From the NCBI GenBank assembly GCA_963853835.1, contig OY970829.1, positions 3,764,446 through 3,828,445 on the forward strand: a stretch of DNA of 64,000 nt, given 5' to 3'. The position numbers and the translations under genes are program-made. Below are positions 23,832 through 35,139 of this stretch, one piece after another (position 1 is the first letter of the stretch; every line of letters begins with the position of its first letter). The stretch is from Calendula officinalis. Lineage: Eukaryota > Streptophyta > Magnoliopsida > Asterales > Asteraceae. Below the pieces are notes generated by a model. The model saw only the letters and a program-made list of their open reading frames with translations. It was not told the DNA's origin and ran no database searches.

Positions 23832-24123
23832 GAGCACTCCCAACGGGAGTTCACTTCCTCCGCCACTTCAACTGACGAGACCCAAAACCATTGGCACCAC
23901 CATGTCACATGCCCCGCCACTTTAAAGACGAGGGAGGAGGGTTCATGAGTTGGTGGGTGGGCCCAAATGAGTATTTTGTGCATGTGTTTTGTAATGCTGG
24001 TCCCAAAGAACTAAAGGGAAAAGATATTCTTAACATGGGCACATCAGTTTCATGTAGGTTGAAGGGTAACACTGATTTGCCAACAACTGACGATATCAGT
24101 TTGTGTAACAGTTAGAAGTGGTC
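23832..24123. mobile_element. Tourist/Harbinger-type MITE
   Basis: Flanked by TTA on both sides. Ends GAGCACTCCCAAC and GTTAGAAGTGGTC (inverse GACCACTTCTAAC) match at about nine of thirteen positions. At 292 bp, its interior (CCGCCACTT, GGTGGGTGGGCC) resembles internally deleted Harbinger elements such as the one at 55574. Confidence 0.65.
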
Positions 24124-24354
24124 TTAAATTATGTTTATATTAAACTCATGTGATGTGTGTTTACATAATTTTTTTATTGGTTAAATATTTTAATACAATG
24201 AGAAAGTATCAAGACGACTATAATAATAAATTTTGAGTTTTTCTTGGCAAGCATTGCCAATAAAAAAAAATCAGCCCGTAGGGTCTTGTTTGATAACCAA
24301 TCATACCGAATGTTAAAAACATGCAATGAAAAGTAAACGTTTCCTTTATTTATA

Positions 24355-24667
24355 CTTCCTCCGTATCAAAATAAGTGACACACTTTCCATTTTAGGGTGT
24401 ATCAAAATAAGTGACACACTTTGAAAACTTTCCTTATTTGGTAAAAATAGTGAGACCCATACCTACTAACTATCCACTTTAATAAAATGAAATTACCCTT
24501 ATACCCTTACTTTTACTTTTAAAACTCATTAATATCACTTTATTCAAGAAAAGTGGGACCCATTCTCCACTAACTATGTACTTTAATCTATTTTAACCTC
24601 TACTTTAATCTTTTACCTCAAAAAACGTGTAAGCCAATTTGTGTCACTTATTTTGATACGGAGGAAG
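24355..24667. mobile_element. Stowaway MITE, TA target site
   Basis: Ends CTTCCTCCGTATCAAAATAAG and ATTTTGATACGGAGGAAG, flanked by TA. At 313 bp, it has the internal blocks (AAGTGGGACCCATTC, CTAACTATCCACTTTA) shared by the other copies of this family in the window. Confidence 0.93.
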
Positions 24668-25766
24668 TATTACAATTCATGTTATTCTTAAGGATTTGTT
24701 TTTCTGTTTCCTTGCTCAAGGGAAGTTTACATATTTCACAAATAATCAGCAGCCACAAAATCTCACATTCTCACCATTATCATTACACTTTCATGAAACC
24801 ACAATTTGCACAAAAAAAACACAACCGTTCCAACAAACCCATCTAATTGTTAATCTTTTATGAATTTTCAGTTTTGATTTAAAACAATTATGAGGCCTCA
24901 GAATTGCAGAATGAACATCAAGGCCTTCGAAAAAGCCATTTCAGTCCCGAAAGATGGTGTTCTTTTATACAGATTTCCTCACTGGCCAAAAAGACAAAAT
25001 AAAAATACAAAACATTAAATTATAATAAAAATGTTATTCTCACGGCCAATCCCAAGAGGTAATTGCAGAGACTCTGCTCCCCAAGGCGATAGGATGTGAC
25101 AAGGCCTTCTCCGGCCAACGGGATCCTCAACCGCCGAACGACGGAAAAAGCTTGATCTCCGACTACGTAATTGAGTTTTACGAATATCAAATTAATTCGC
25201 CCCAAATATAGTCGACATAAAAAAATGTTTATGAAATTGAAGTAAAACTAATTCGATAGATTAATTCAATGATTTTGAGGAAACAAAAAGTTAAGAAATT
25301 GGGATGAAACACGAAAGGTTAAAGCTTGAAGTCGTAATATAGGAGATTGTGATGTGTTGCAGCCGTCCGATTACGTTGGGGTGAGATGAGGTCTGTTCTT
25401 TAAACCCTACGGAAAGTGTATGGGCTTGTTTTTGGGCTGGTAGACTCACGTCTGGACGCTTTATTCGGTTTATGTGTTTTTTTGTTAAAAAAACGTAATT
25501 AAAATTTAGGTTTTGATAATTATAAGATATGCATTAGAAATTTGTATATTAATCTACAATCGACTCCTAAATTTCAGAAACTACTCCATTGTACAACTTT
25601 TTAATGACAGCCCTAAGAGCTATCATTATCAAAATCCTTCAAATTTAAAACAACAATATTTTCACGCCACAATGGTGCGCCTTCTATAATCATGGTGTCT
25701 TGCAAGAATCATCAAATAAGTGAGTGGTTTTTTTAAGCCAAAATTTTCTTTTGGATTAATACTAAG
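24668..25766. other. intergenic with unassigned GC-richer block
   Basis: Mostly AT-rich. The 24890-25160 stretch is richer in GC and carries short frames on both strands (plus 24891, about 42 codons; minus 25020-25205, 61 codons), but no family is recognised and neither has supporting context. It may be the decayed end of a gene or a non-coding transcript. Confidence 0.4.
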
Positions 25767-26277
25767 GTGCCGTTTGATTTCGACTTAATGGAGAAATGAG
25801 TATATGGGGAAAGTCATAAATAGATTTTTTTTTATGTCTTAATCCAGATGACATGACTAAATTGAAAAAGCCATGAGATGATGCTTTCCTCATTAAGTCA
25901 TAACTTTTTTTTCTTTTTTATATTCAAACAATTTATATTAATTAAAATTTCATGTTTTATATGAACTGGTAAAAAAATGTTTAATTTATAATTTTATTCT
26001 TTTAAAATAAAATTTGTATTATAAATTTTAACTTTGTTATTTATATATCAATATTTTTTATTATTAAAAACTTTAATTTAAAATATATATATCACTTAAT
26101 TATGTTTTTTACAATAATGAGAAATTGAAAATTAAAAAATTGTTAACTTTTATTATTAAGACCATTCGTTCAGCTTGAAAAACAAACGAGAATACTAATT
26201 TATCCAGAGAGACATAATATATACAGATAGACGTTTTAACCAGACAGAACTTAATGAGTAAAAAAACAAATAGTCCC
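25767..26277. mobile_element. Tourist-like MITE, TAA target site
   Basis: Flanked by TAA. The left end GGTGCCGTTTGATTTCGACT and the right end (inverse GGGACTATTTGTTTTTTTAC) are imperfect inverted repeats, both followed by a block reading about CTTAATG / CATTAAG. The interior is strongly AT-rich, with no coding frame. Confidence 0.6.
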
Positions 26278-26874
26278 TAAGAAAGAATATTAAACGTAAA
26301 CATATTGGATAGTTGGTGTCGTGTGCTTTTTTTTAATCTTCTTAATTGTTTTAATTCCTTCTTTGTTTTGTTTGAACTTTCTAGCTTCTCACTAGTTTAG
26401 TTTCATTGATGTTGTACTTTCCACCCAACAATGCCTTCTACACCATCCCATGAGCTCCTTTACCAATTATGTACTTGTCATCCAACTCTTATGTAGCTTC
26501 CACTACTTGGTAAAACAAATAACTATCCTCTTTTATCATTACTAAATATCTCTTCAAGAGTTCAAGAAACCCATATGATAGCTAAAACACCTCCAAAATT
26601 GGGAAGCTAAAGTGTCACTGAACCACAATATTTAAGGATTATCCGTCTAATTTTTAGAACTTATGGACTAAATTCAAAATTTTTGGCAAACCATAGTAAC
26701 ATCCGTATAATTTAATTTTGAATTTGAATTCCATCAAACATTTGGATTAAATTGAATTTGATTTATCTGATGGAATATGTGTGCATTCAGTGGAACCAAA
26801 TTTATAGTATTTACAATACAAAATGCCATAACTTATATAGTAATATATTCGTCTACGTAGATTAGTTACATCTT

Positions 26875-26954
<80 letters not shown>
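26875..26954 (+). tRNA. trnL-UAG: tRNA-Leu (anticodon UAG)
   Basis: A full 80-nt type II tRNA. The acceptor stem GACAGTT pairs with AGCTGTC with one wobble, the D arm reads GGCCGAGTGGTCTAAGGC, the anticodon stem is CCAGA/TCTGG with loop TTTAGGC (anticodon TAG, reads CUA), the variable arm is TCCGAAAGGGC and the T arm is GTGGGTTCAAATCCCAC. No intron. A TTTTT polymerase III terminator follows two bases downstream. It lies about 200 bp upstream of the TATA box of the ESS2 gene and is an independent unit. 26278-26874 is otherwise empty AT-rich sequence. Confidence 0.97.
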
Positions 26955-26955
<1 letters not shown>

Positions 26956-27150
26956 TTTTTATCAAATATTTTTCATTTTCTCTAAATTTTTTTTTTCTTT
27001 TTCTTTTTAAATAAAAATAAAAACTCTGAACGCCACCGACTCAAGAAAAAAAGGATACAAAATATAATATCCGAGCAATAATTTTTCCCCGTTTTTGCCA
27101 TCGTCGCCGTTGCTGCCGCCCTCCACCACCGTATACAAAGCCGCGTTTTT

Positions 27151-27159
27151 TTATAAATC
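27151..27159 (+). promoter_or_regulatory. TATA box of the ESS2-like gene
   Basis: TATAAATCC lies about 120 bp upstream of the start codon in a GC-richer stretch (CCGTCGCCGTTGCTGCCG just upstream). It fits a short, intronless leader. Confidence 0.6.
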
Positions 27160-27269
27160 CTATATTCGGATCGTTTTCAATCCGTATATACGCAATTCAC
27201 ATCTCCAAAACCCCTAATTTCACTGATTTCAATTTGCCCTAATTTGACGAACTCCTCAAACCCTAAACC

Positions 27270-28847
27270 ATGTTGCTATCCCCCGGCCACTCACCCCGCC
27301 GGCTCTCTTCTCCGTCACCGTCGGTTTCCGAAACACCGATTCATCAAACCCCAGGATCCTCCAATTCCTTAACCACCACAACTCCAAAAAACCCTAGAAA
27401 ACGATCTTCTTCCACCGTCCTCGATGAGGACACATACGTTGCAGCGATCGAGAAAATCATCGAACGAGACTTCTTCCCTGACCTCCCTAAGCTCCGAGAC
27501 CGACTCGATTGGCTGGAAGCTAGTCGTACCGGTGATCCTATGCTAATGCGTGATGCACAGTTGAAGATTATGGAACGGCGATCTGGAAAAACATCGGTTA
27601 CTGATACGGAAGGTAGGATTCGTACACCTGGTTCCACTTTTTTTAGAAATACTACTACACCTTTAGATCTCAATAATACTCCTGCTACTGTTAATTTTGC
27701 GAAAGAGGATTTGTTGAATGCTGCTAAGGAAATTGTTAAGGATAATGGATCTGCAGATGCTGAATCGTTAACACTTGATGCGTTTTTTAGGAAGTATACT
27801 AGTGAAGATAATGATAGTTTTTCAAAACTTATTGAAAAAGTTAATAGAAAAAAGAGGGAAAGATATGAGTTCTTGTTGGAAGGTGAAAATCGAAATACAG
27901 GATTGATTGAGGATGCAAAAAAAGATAGGATTACAGATGGTTATGGTACATCTAATCAGCCATTAGCAACTTTAGAAAGCTGGAAATACACAGCAAAGAA
28001 TCTGTTAATGTATCATCCAGCTGATAGAGGTGAAGCACCATTAACACAAGAAGAAATGGCCAACAGATTAAAAGGAATGACAAAAGAAATCAGTAAAACA
28101 AATACACGATTTCATGGAAAAGCAACGGATTCTGCACCAAAAGAGGATGATACAGTTTCAGTTTTGTACAATCCCGTTGCTGGTGGTACACCGATTCCAT
28201 GGTCGATTTCAGATCGAGATGACAAGATGAAGAAATATGATCTTGAAGATATGAAAAAGACACCGAATCCGTTTTATGTTGAATCGAATAAAAAATCTGA
28301 TAATGGATATAATTTTGTGAAAACTCCATCACCTGCACCAGGTGTAGATGAATCACCATTTATAACATGGGGTGAAATTGAAGGAACACCTTTGAGATTA
28401 GAACCCGAAGATACACCTATAGATATTGGCGGTAGTTCAAACGGGCCACATTTCAATATCCCAAATCCACCTTCGAGAGATCTGAAGGCTCATTCGTTAT
28501 CCCGAGAAGCTTCTCGGAAGCTGCGGGACCGTTCTAGAATGTTCCAGAAGCCGCCACTGCCAGGTGGCAGTGGCAGTGGCGCTAGAGGTGGTAGTGCTAG
28601 TCCAGGTGCACGCACGCTATCCCCTGCTGCTCAGAAGTTTGTTAGGAATGCGATTAAGAAATCTTCTCGTTCTGGTACGGCGATTGATGAGTCACTTCGG
28701 GCCAGTTATCGCGGGTCGAGCCCCGGGTCCGGATCCGGGTCGGGTTCTACACCAAAACTGGGAAGGAGTTCATCGAGGTTAGGTAGAGATGGGAGTATGA
28801 GTTTGAGGTCACCTTCTGTTAGGGAGGGATCCAATCCTCCTTGGTGA
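27270..28847 (+). CDS. ESS2: ESS2/DGCR14-family splicing factor
   Basis: An intact, intronless gene of 525 residues encodes the plant homologue of ESS-2 (DGCR14), a nuclear protein of the late spliceosome (C complex). The start MLLSPGHSPRRLSS is preceded by AACC and is the only upstream ATG in frame. The diagnostic N-terminal block is VLDEDTYVAAIEKIIERDFF followed by PDLPKLRDRLDWLEA at about residues 49-84; then come the T-rich linker with PLDLNNTP, the LTLDAFFRKYTSEDN..SFSKLIEK block, and the W-containing WKYTAKNLLMYHP and TNTRFHG blocks (about 240-290). The ITWGEIEGTPLRLE motif at about 370 is another family hallmark. The C-terminal 100 residues are Ser/Gly/Arg-rich and low complexity. Length is close to the usual 480-530. 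No damage is visible. Confidence 0.95.
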   Translation: MLLSPGHSPRRLSSPSPSVSETPIHQTPGSSNSLTTTTPKNPRKRSSSTVLDEDTYVAAIEKIIERDFFPDLPKLRDRLDWLEASRTGDPMLMRDAQLKIMERRSGKTSVTDTEGRIRTPGSTFFRNTTTPLDLNNTPATVNFAKEDLLNAAKEIVKDNGSADAESLTLDAFFRKYTSEDNDSFSKLIEKVNRKKRERYEFLLEGENRNTGLIEDAKKDRITDGYGTSNQPLATLESWKYTAKNLLMYHPADRGEAPLTQEEMANRLKGMTKEISKTNTRFHGKATDSAPKEDDTVSVLYNPVAGGTPIPWSISDRDDKMKKYDLEDMKKTPNPFYVESNKKSDNGYNFVKTPSPAPGVDESPFITWGEIEGTPLRLEPEDTPIDIGGSSNGPHFNIPNPPSRDLKAHSLSREASRKLRDRSRMFQKPPLPGGSGSGARGGSASPGARTLSPAAQKFVRNAIKKSSRSGTAIDESLRASYRGSSPGSGSGSGSTPKLGRSSSRLGRDGSMSLRSPSVREGSNPPW

Positions 28848-30508
28848 TAATATTATGTAATTTACTTTTGTTATGATTAAATGTTTGCATAATTTGTGAT
28901 TTGTACTTAAGTTTCATTGCTTTTTATTTATCTTTGATAATCAGCTTCCTTTCTATATCTAGTTTTTAGTTTTTAATTAGAATGCATAAGTTGAAATTAT
29001 GTTTTGGCGGTAAATAGAACATAACATGTTTAATTAACCGTGTCGAGAAGTCCAACACTAAACCGGACATGCTTAACCCCGTTAAGGAGTTGGCAGGTAG
29101 ACCGAGTTCTCTACAACAGGTTAGTTAGGTTGGCCCGTTTATCAAACATGTTAGTTAGGTTGGCCCGTTTCATGAGCCATTAGACATTTGAAAAAGGTAT
29201 ATTTATGTTTAATATAGGTGTGAGCGTTTGCACCGAAAAAATTAAACCGAACTGAAAACCGACCTAAATCAAATTGAGCCAATATTGGTTATAATTTTCG
29301 GTTAGGATTTTTAATTTTATGATTTTCGGTTTTGTTGCGGTTCAGTCCGATCCTCAGATAAGAGTGAACATTTGGGCAGAAAAAACTTAACCGAACCGAA
29401 AACCGACCAAAATTGAATCGAACAACGCCGATTGTGATTTTCAGTTTGGTTGGTTTTGAAATTTTATCATTATTGGTTTATTTGTTCTTTTACAGCAAAA
29501 GGATTCACATGAGTTCACACGGGTTCAATAATGGTGAACTTTTATTCTAATTTTTGTTTTTATTTTAGTAGTAAGTTTGAGCAGTTTGATTGAAAGGGTT
29601 TCTTTTATTGTTTTTTCTTTCTTCGAATCCTCTTTCTGAGTTCATGACAACAGTAGATATCACGGATGTTACTAGTATTCCATAGAGGTAGATCGTGAAC
29701 TCTAGACAGGACCACATTGTTTGAGTTTCAAGTACATGACAACAAATTGGATTTCATAATTATAATTGTGTTCAAATTTTAAAAATAAAAATCTTCGTAT
29801 ATTGTTATCGTTAATCATTTATATAAATTTGATGTCTGGGTTTGTATATGAGATTCATTGTCTAAAATATTGTTAATAATATGTATTGGAGTGTCAAAAT
29901 AAACGAGGGTTGGGTAACGAATTGAAATCTTGTTACTTAACTTCTTTTAGAAAGTAGAAAGAAATTATAAACGAACGAACATGAACAATATTTTATATTC
30001 GTCTAACTAAATGAACGAAAGTCTTGTTTGTTCATTTACATGTGGACGTTGAGTAAGCAGGTTTGTTTATGAATTTATATATGTTTATGTTTAATAATTA
30101 TATATATTGAGTATTTTAATAAATTAGTTATACTAGGATGAATAAATTTAAACAATCATCAAAACGATTAATATACTACTATTAAAATTCCTTATGTATT
30201 AGTTTATCTATGTTCGTTTAGTTTTTTATTGGACTGTTTACGAAGCGTTACAAACGAACATGAACACAATATTTCCTTCCTCTAACTCTAAGAGTTCGTG
30301 TGCATTTACAATCCTAGATAAACTTAATCTCTAATATGCGTCATCGATGAGTTAAAAACTTTAAATACCATTAAATACATTTATTTTTTAATATTTTATT
30401 CTAAATGGGGTCGTATTCATAAGTTTTTTTTAACCGTTAAAACACACCCTAATTCAGAGATTTTAGATTTAAACCTACTGTAGCCCTTTGGTACTAATCT
30501 ACAAGTTA
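28848..30508. other. intergenic with a decayed hAT-like repeat
   Basis: No gene. At about 29215-29460 there are ends and repeats like those of the intact hAT MITEs (TAGGTGTGAGCGTTTGC, then several AACCGAA and CGGTTT motifs, then GAGTGAACATTTGGGC), but no complete pair of ends and no target duplication, so this is one or two decayed copies. Elsewhere only AT-rich sequence. Confidence 0.5.
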
Positions 30509-30524
30509 ATTCACATAATCTTCT

Positions 30525-30784
30525 GCCAATGATGGCCAGCCTAGCTGGTCTGAGGCACTGGGTTTATACCCATGTGGACTGCAGGTCGTGAGTTCGAATC
30601 TCTTTGGGAGCGTTGCATTAGCGTAATTTAACTCATACCTCACACGTGCACATATGGGGAATTTTCCTTGGAAATCCCTTTGGGGGCTGGGTTTGCCCGC
30701 TTATGCGGAGCTCGAACTCGGGGTGCTCGCTGAAAAATTGCGAGTACGCTTCCGTTATTTCATTTGCCCATTTCCAAAAAAAAA
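30525..30784 (+). mobile_element. complete tRNA-derived SINE with 16-bp target duplication
   Basis: The element is flanked by a perfect 16-bp direct repeat ATTCACATAATCTTCT (30509-30524 and 30785-30800). Its head has polymerase III boxes (A box TAGCTGGTCTGAGGC, B box GTGAGTTCGAATC), its body is about 170 bp, and it ends in an A run. The long perfect target duplication and poly(A) end are classic for LINE-mobilised SINEs and indicate a fairly recent insertion. Confidence 0.93.
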
Positions 30785-31479
30785 ATTCACATAATCTTCT
30801 CGTGCATATCTTAATTTATCGTCATCACACGCATCTCGTATATATATCTTTACTATATATAATGTATTTACCCCTTCTATAATTAGCAAGGCTGAAAATT
30901 CAGCCAACACACTTGCCATTTTTGTCTTGATCCAAGTCTTAAAAAATGATACGAGCTGAAGGATTCGAACACGAGACCGATAGCAAAGGTACTATGAACT
31001 TTAACCAACCGGACTACAATGTTGGATGATTCCTTTTTCCAAATCAATAAATATAACCAAATTAGGGGGTCCAAAATAACTCTGCACCCTCAAAACTCCC
31101 TACCCCGTCGATTCAGTCCCCATAAACTCCTCGATTCCAACGAGAAACTCCTCGATTCCATTGCCCTATGTTTCTTCAACCTTCACTCTATATCTATTTT
31201 GCTTGCCTCTTCTCCCATCGGTGTCCTTTCTTCATCCACGACGATCAGATCCACCAGATCCACCCCTTAACCACCAGCGCTCTCAGCTACCCCTTAACAG
31301 CCGCCACCTCTGTCTTCTCTGACGATCAGATCCACCAGTTCCACCCTCGCCTCGCTTAATCGCAAACTCATCCGTATCCAGTTAGCAGCTTAAACCACAC
31401 TCTTCCCTTTTCATTTCTATGTTCAATTAATGTGATTATCTATTGATTTCTTCCAGCATTCTTAATTTATCTTGCATAG

Positions 31480-31790
31480 AAAGCCTTTAGGACAGATGCT
31501 TTATTATATAGATTAACAGGAGTCGGGCAACAAACTCTGGGAAAAGAATATTGTGATATCACACAGGTGCATATATTATAATTATCTGCTTAATACATGC
31601 TTTGTTTTAACCAATTGGTACATTAATGAAAATAAAAAGAATCCCAAATTTCCTAAGTTTGTCATACTATAGGTTCTGAACTTTTGAGAAAATTTAGTCT
31701 TGTATTTGCAGGTTGTTCGATTATAATGGACTTCCTCCACCACCAACAAGACGTGCCTTTTTCATTGTCTACTAGAGTGCAGTTCCCTAC
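31480..31790 (+). pseudogene. PEX10: PEX10 fragment (peroxisome biogenesis RING protein)
   Basis: Two exon pieces keep AG/GT borders. The first (31480-31566) reads ALLYRLTGVGQQTLGKEYCD, the membrane-proximal block of plant PEX10. The second, after an acceptor at 31711, reads NGLPPPPTRRAFFIVY, then an in-frame TAG, then SAVPYVP. PEX10 is a peroxisomal E3 ligase with a C-terminal RING; the RING and most of the protein are absent here. The stop and isolation show a dead capture or duplication relic. Confidence 0.8.
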
Positions 31791-32458
31791 GTTCCCTAAG
31801 TTGTTGGATAATATGTGTGATCTTCAACTGTAATATTGCTGTGTTTTGATAAATAAATACACGCCTAAAGTTTCTGTATTGCTAATGAAATCAATTTATT
31901 GTGCATTTCTAAGTTTATTCAATTTATTGTTGTTTTGGCTGATGTGTCTTGGAATCGGCCAAGGACATGTTTCCGGAAGACATTTAAGGTCGAAACTAAG
32001 GAGAAACTCTAATGTCAGGTATTCTTGACTGCAAACTAACAGAAAAATAAAAGCATGGTTGTATGAGAATATGGGTTCATGAGTTGACTATGATGCACCT
32101 CGTCATTCATCAAACACTATGGCTTACATATATATAAGGGGAATCATACATTGTGGAATGGATGAAAGTGAAAGAGTTGTTAAACAAACTTATGTCGGGC
32201 TTGACAATCAATTTGTTGGAACACTGAATTGTGCAATTCAAGACTACAAAAAACTGTTTTCTTCCTGTTCGTTATAACTTTTTGATTAAATTTTGAGATA
32301 TGGATAATGTTAATTTATTAACTACTGAGTATTGATGTTGTGGTCTACTGGTATTATTCTCAATACACTTTCTTTTGATAATTTTTTCTGGTAATTAATT
32401 AATTATTTCGTTTTTATTAAATTATTTTTTAGTTTCTAATATATTTTCATATATGCAG

Positions 32459-32870
32459 GCTACTCCTTGTATGCGGTTTAACAAAGAAATTTTTTTGCTG
32501 TTTCAACAAATGAAAATGGAATTAAAATTTCAACAAATCCATATGGAATTAGGTTCTTAAGAACAATGGAAAACCATTCTCTTGACCCATATAGAGTTTC
32601 ATTTGCATCTACATCTTGTGAAGGTAAGTTTGACCTGTTTACAAGATAATAATATTACAGCCATTGTCATGGATGATTCTCAAATCCAAATATACAATGT
32701 TCGGATCGATGAGGTCGGTAGTTTTTTTAATTAGATCCTATGTCTATACATTTAATTGAGTATTTGTAAAATAAAGTGACTATCATATTATAATTTTTGT
32801 GATTAGGTTAAAACCAAGCTTAAAGGCCATTACAAGTGGATTTGTTACATAATTGTTTCGGGTCAACCAC
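32459..32870 (+). pseudogene. TOPLESS/TPR co-repressor fragment (WD40 part)
   Basis: Three exon-like pieces match the WD40 part of TOPLESS-related co-repressors: PCMRFNKE, then after a frameshift FAVSTNENGIKIS..NPYGIRFLRTMEN (32459-32623); then MDDSQIQIYNVRIDEV (about 32660-32712); then VKTKLKGHYK (from about 32810). The order of the first and later pieces follows the gene, but the WD40 exons between them are missing. The LisH/CTLH N terminus is absent. It cannot encode a working co-repressor. Confidence 0.85.
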
Positions 32871-33823
32871 ACCAGTTCCAGAAATTCCCTCAACCCCCTG
32901 ACCAACTCATTTTCCATATATACCTTATTCTTTAATTTAAGGGAATTTTCCGTTTGAATAATCTACTAATTTTCATTTATATTAATCATCACTTTGAATA
33001 AATGCTAGATATGATGGGCTGCACCATGGTTTAAGCTACTTAGAACACGAACACTTTTTGTCAACAGTCAAGGGCTCAAGGCTGAAGGGAAGAAAATTGT
33101 GGTCATGGATCTGAATGATGGGTTGATAGTGGTAGCTATTGGTGTTGTCGCCCAACTTTCTATTGAAAAGGGCAGATTTGTTAGCATTAAGGAAGTCATT
33201 TCTTAGCATTAAGGAAGTCATTTCTTAACTAATTTTCGTTAAATCATCCCTTATTAAATGTGCACGATAGAGATTTGATATTAATCACCTTTGTGGTCAA
33301 ATGGCTTCTTTATCCCCTCAAAATTATTAGTTATTGTACTTTCAACATTACTTTCCCGGCGGTTTTTGTTCTATGGGCTGCATTAGACCAATAGAAATAG
33401 CATCCAAAAAGTGAAATCAAATTATTATCTTTTTCTTTACTATATATAATGTATTTGAGATCTTTTTAAACTAGCACAACTTAATTTTCATCCAATACAC
33501 TTGATATTTCAAAAATTATTTCTGTTCAAAATAATTTGACACAGGGTCTCTAAACCATTGAGTTACTATGGCAGATATTGACTATTTGATTACAATTACT
33601 TGTGCTTAATTAGTTATCCATATTATTCTATTGACCACTTACGTTACTACTCACTATCGTCACCCATCACCACTCACCTCCATCACCTAATCAACCGCCA
33701 ACACAATCACTATTGTCGCCACCCTCCATCACATCGCACCACCACCTGCCTACCATCATCACTATCTCTGCCGCGAAATATAGTTACAAGATACCCGCCG
33801 CCGCATTGCGCGGGTACCTGCTA

Positions 33824-33825
<2 letters not shown>

Positions 33826-33893
<68 letters not shown>
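33826..33893. repeat. (TA)n microsatellite
   Basis: About 34 TA units directly abut the CTAGT Helitron end. Open frames of Ile/Tyr repeats here are artefacts of the repeat. Confidence 0.97.
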
Positions 33894-33895
<2 letters not shown>

Positions 33896-34227
33896 ACCTT
33901 GCTACAATGCATACTTCTCCCACGCTATTGCAATCTCCTTTATGAAACCCTAACAAATTCAAGGATCCTTGAAGCACAGATTGTCAATTCTGCATTCTTA
34001 GGTAACTAACAATCGTTTTTTCTGTTTTTCTATGTTCGTTATTGGCTTAAATTTTACGCATAATTTCAAAGCCCTAAATGTTGATTTGATTCGTTCGATT
34101 ATCAAAATATCACTGAATAATGTTAATTAGGTTTAAGAATTTCGATGCTTTAGCTACATTTTATGCTCATCGGATTTGATATATGGAGTACTGAAATCGT
34201 TTTGCGTAAACGATGATCATGTAATCT

Positions 34228-34621
34228 CAAGGTTCTAAAAAACGCGCCATGGCGTCATCAAGGCGTGAGGTGCGGCGTCGACGTTATGAAACTGACCATG
34301 GCGGCTAGGCTAGGCGTGACGTGAGATAAGGCGCGCCTTATGACGAGTTTTTTGTAAGGCGGCTGAAAAAATTAAATTTTAAAAAAAAAAAAAATTATAA
34401 CATATTTAATTATAAATTTAGATGTAGCATTTTTCGTAAGCTTTATATATGAATTGTTATATAAATCAATATATCTATAATTTTTATTTAATTTGATATA
34501 TGTATATATATAAATTATATAAAAATTTTGCCGCCTTAAGTCACGCCTTGAAAAACGCCATGTATTTTGACTGAGGCTTGATGGTACCGCCACGCCACGC
34601 CTTACGCTTTCTAGAACCTTG
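34228..34621. mobile_element. hAT-type MITE, 394 bp
   Basis: Ends CAAGGTTCTAAAAAACG and TTTCTAGAACCTTG, flanked by a perfect 8-bp duplication TGTAATCT (34220-34227, 34622-34629). Subterminal GGCGTGA/TCACGCC repeats lie on both arms around an AT-rich core. Confidence 0.9.
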
Positions 34622-35139
34622 TGTAATCTTATAACTCGAGGCCTCTTTGAGTAACGATTATGTATTTTGAATTTCACGTAGGGTGTTGATTACGTCACCA
34701 TAAGATAATTTGTCAAATTCCTGTTAGTATGAGGTTATTTCAGCAATTAAACTTGATCATCATTAATCACTGAACAATTTTTATCAGGTCTGTGGATTTC
34801 GATATTTTAGTTCTATTTTATGCTTATCGGATTTAGGTAATGGATTAAATGATCTGATTTCTAAAATCATCATGTAAAGTTATAATTCGAGGCCTATTTG
34901 AATAATGATCATGCATTTTGAATGCTTGCATAATTAATTAATTATTTACACAATTAACGATAGAAGTGTTAATGTGGATTGCTTGAATATGCATATTGTA
35001 GATAATTTTGAAAAATCCTGATGTTATTTCACCATCTAAACTTTCATCATTAATTATAATTAATCATGTAGTTCCTACTATCAAAATAGATGTAATTAAC
35101 TTAATTTTGATTGTTATTATATAGCCAAAAATAATCACA

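Larger units (their letters stand above)
30847..33825 (+). mobile_element. candidate Helitron carrying PEX10 and TOPLESS fragments
   Basis: The 3' end is well supported: a GC-rich hairpin (TACCCGC..GCGGGTA) followed by CTGCTAGT at 33818-33825. The 5' end is less sure. TCTTTACTATATATAATG at 30847 follows an A, but the same string occurs again at 33434, which would give a 392-bp inner element with the same 3' end. Between the termini are exon pieces of at least two unrelated genes. No Rep/helicase gene is present. A tRNA-like SINE relic lies on the minus strand at about 30940-31022. Confidence 0.5.

Noticed and set aside
30535..30605. tRNA gene
   Set aside because: It has A and B boxes but no proper cloverleaf, and it is the head of a SINE with a target duplication.
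33010..33200. Exon-like stretch reading GLKAEGKKIVVMDLNDGLIV
   Set aside because: It looks like a captured exon, but I could not name the gene with any confidence.
33713..34009. 98-codon frame with Ile/Tyr repeats
   Set aside because: It reads through the (TA)n microsatellite and the Helitron end.
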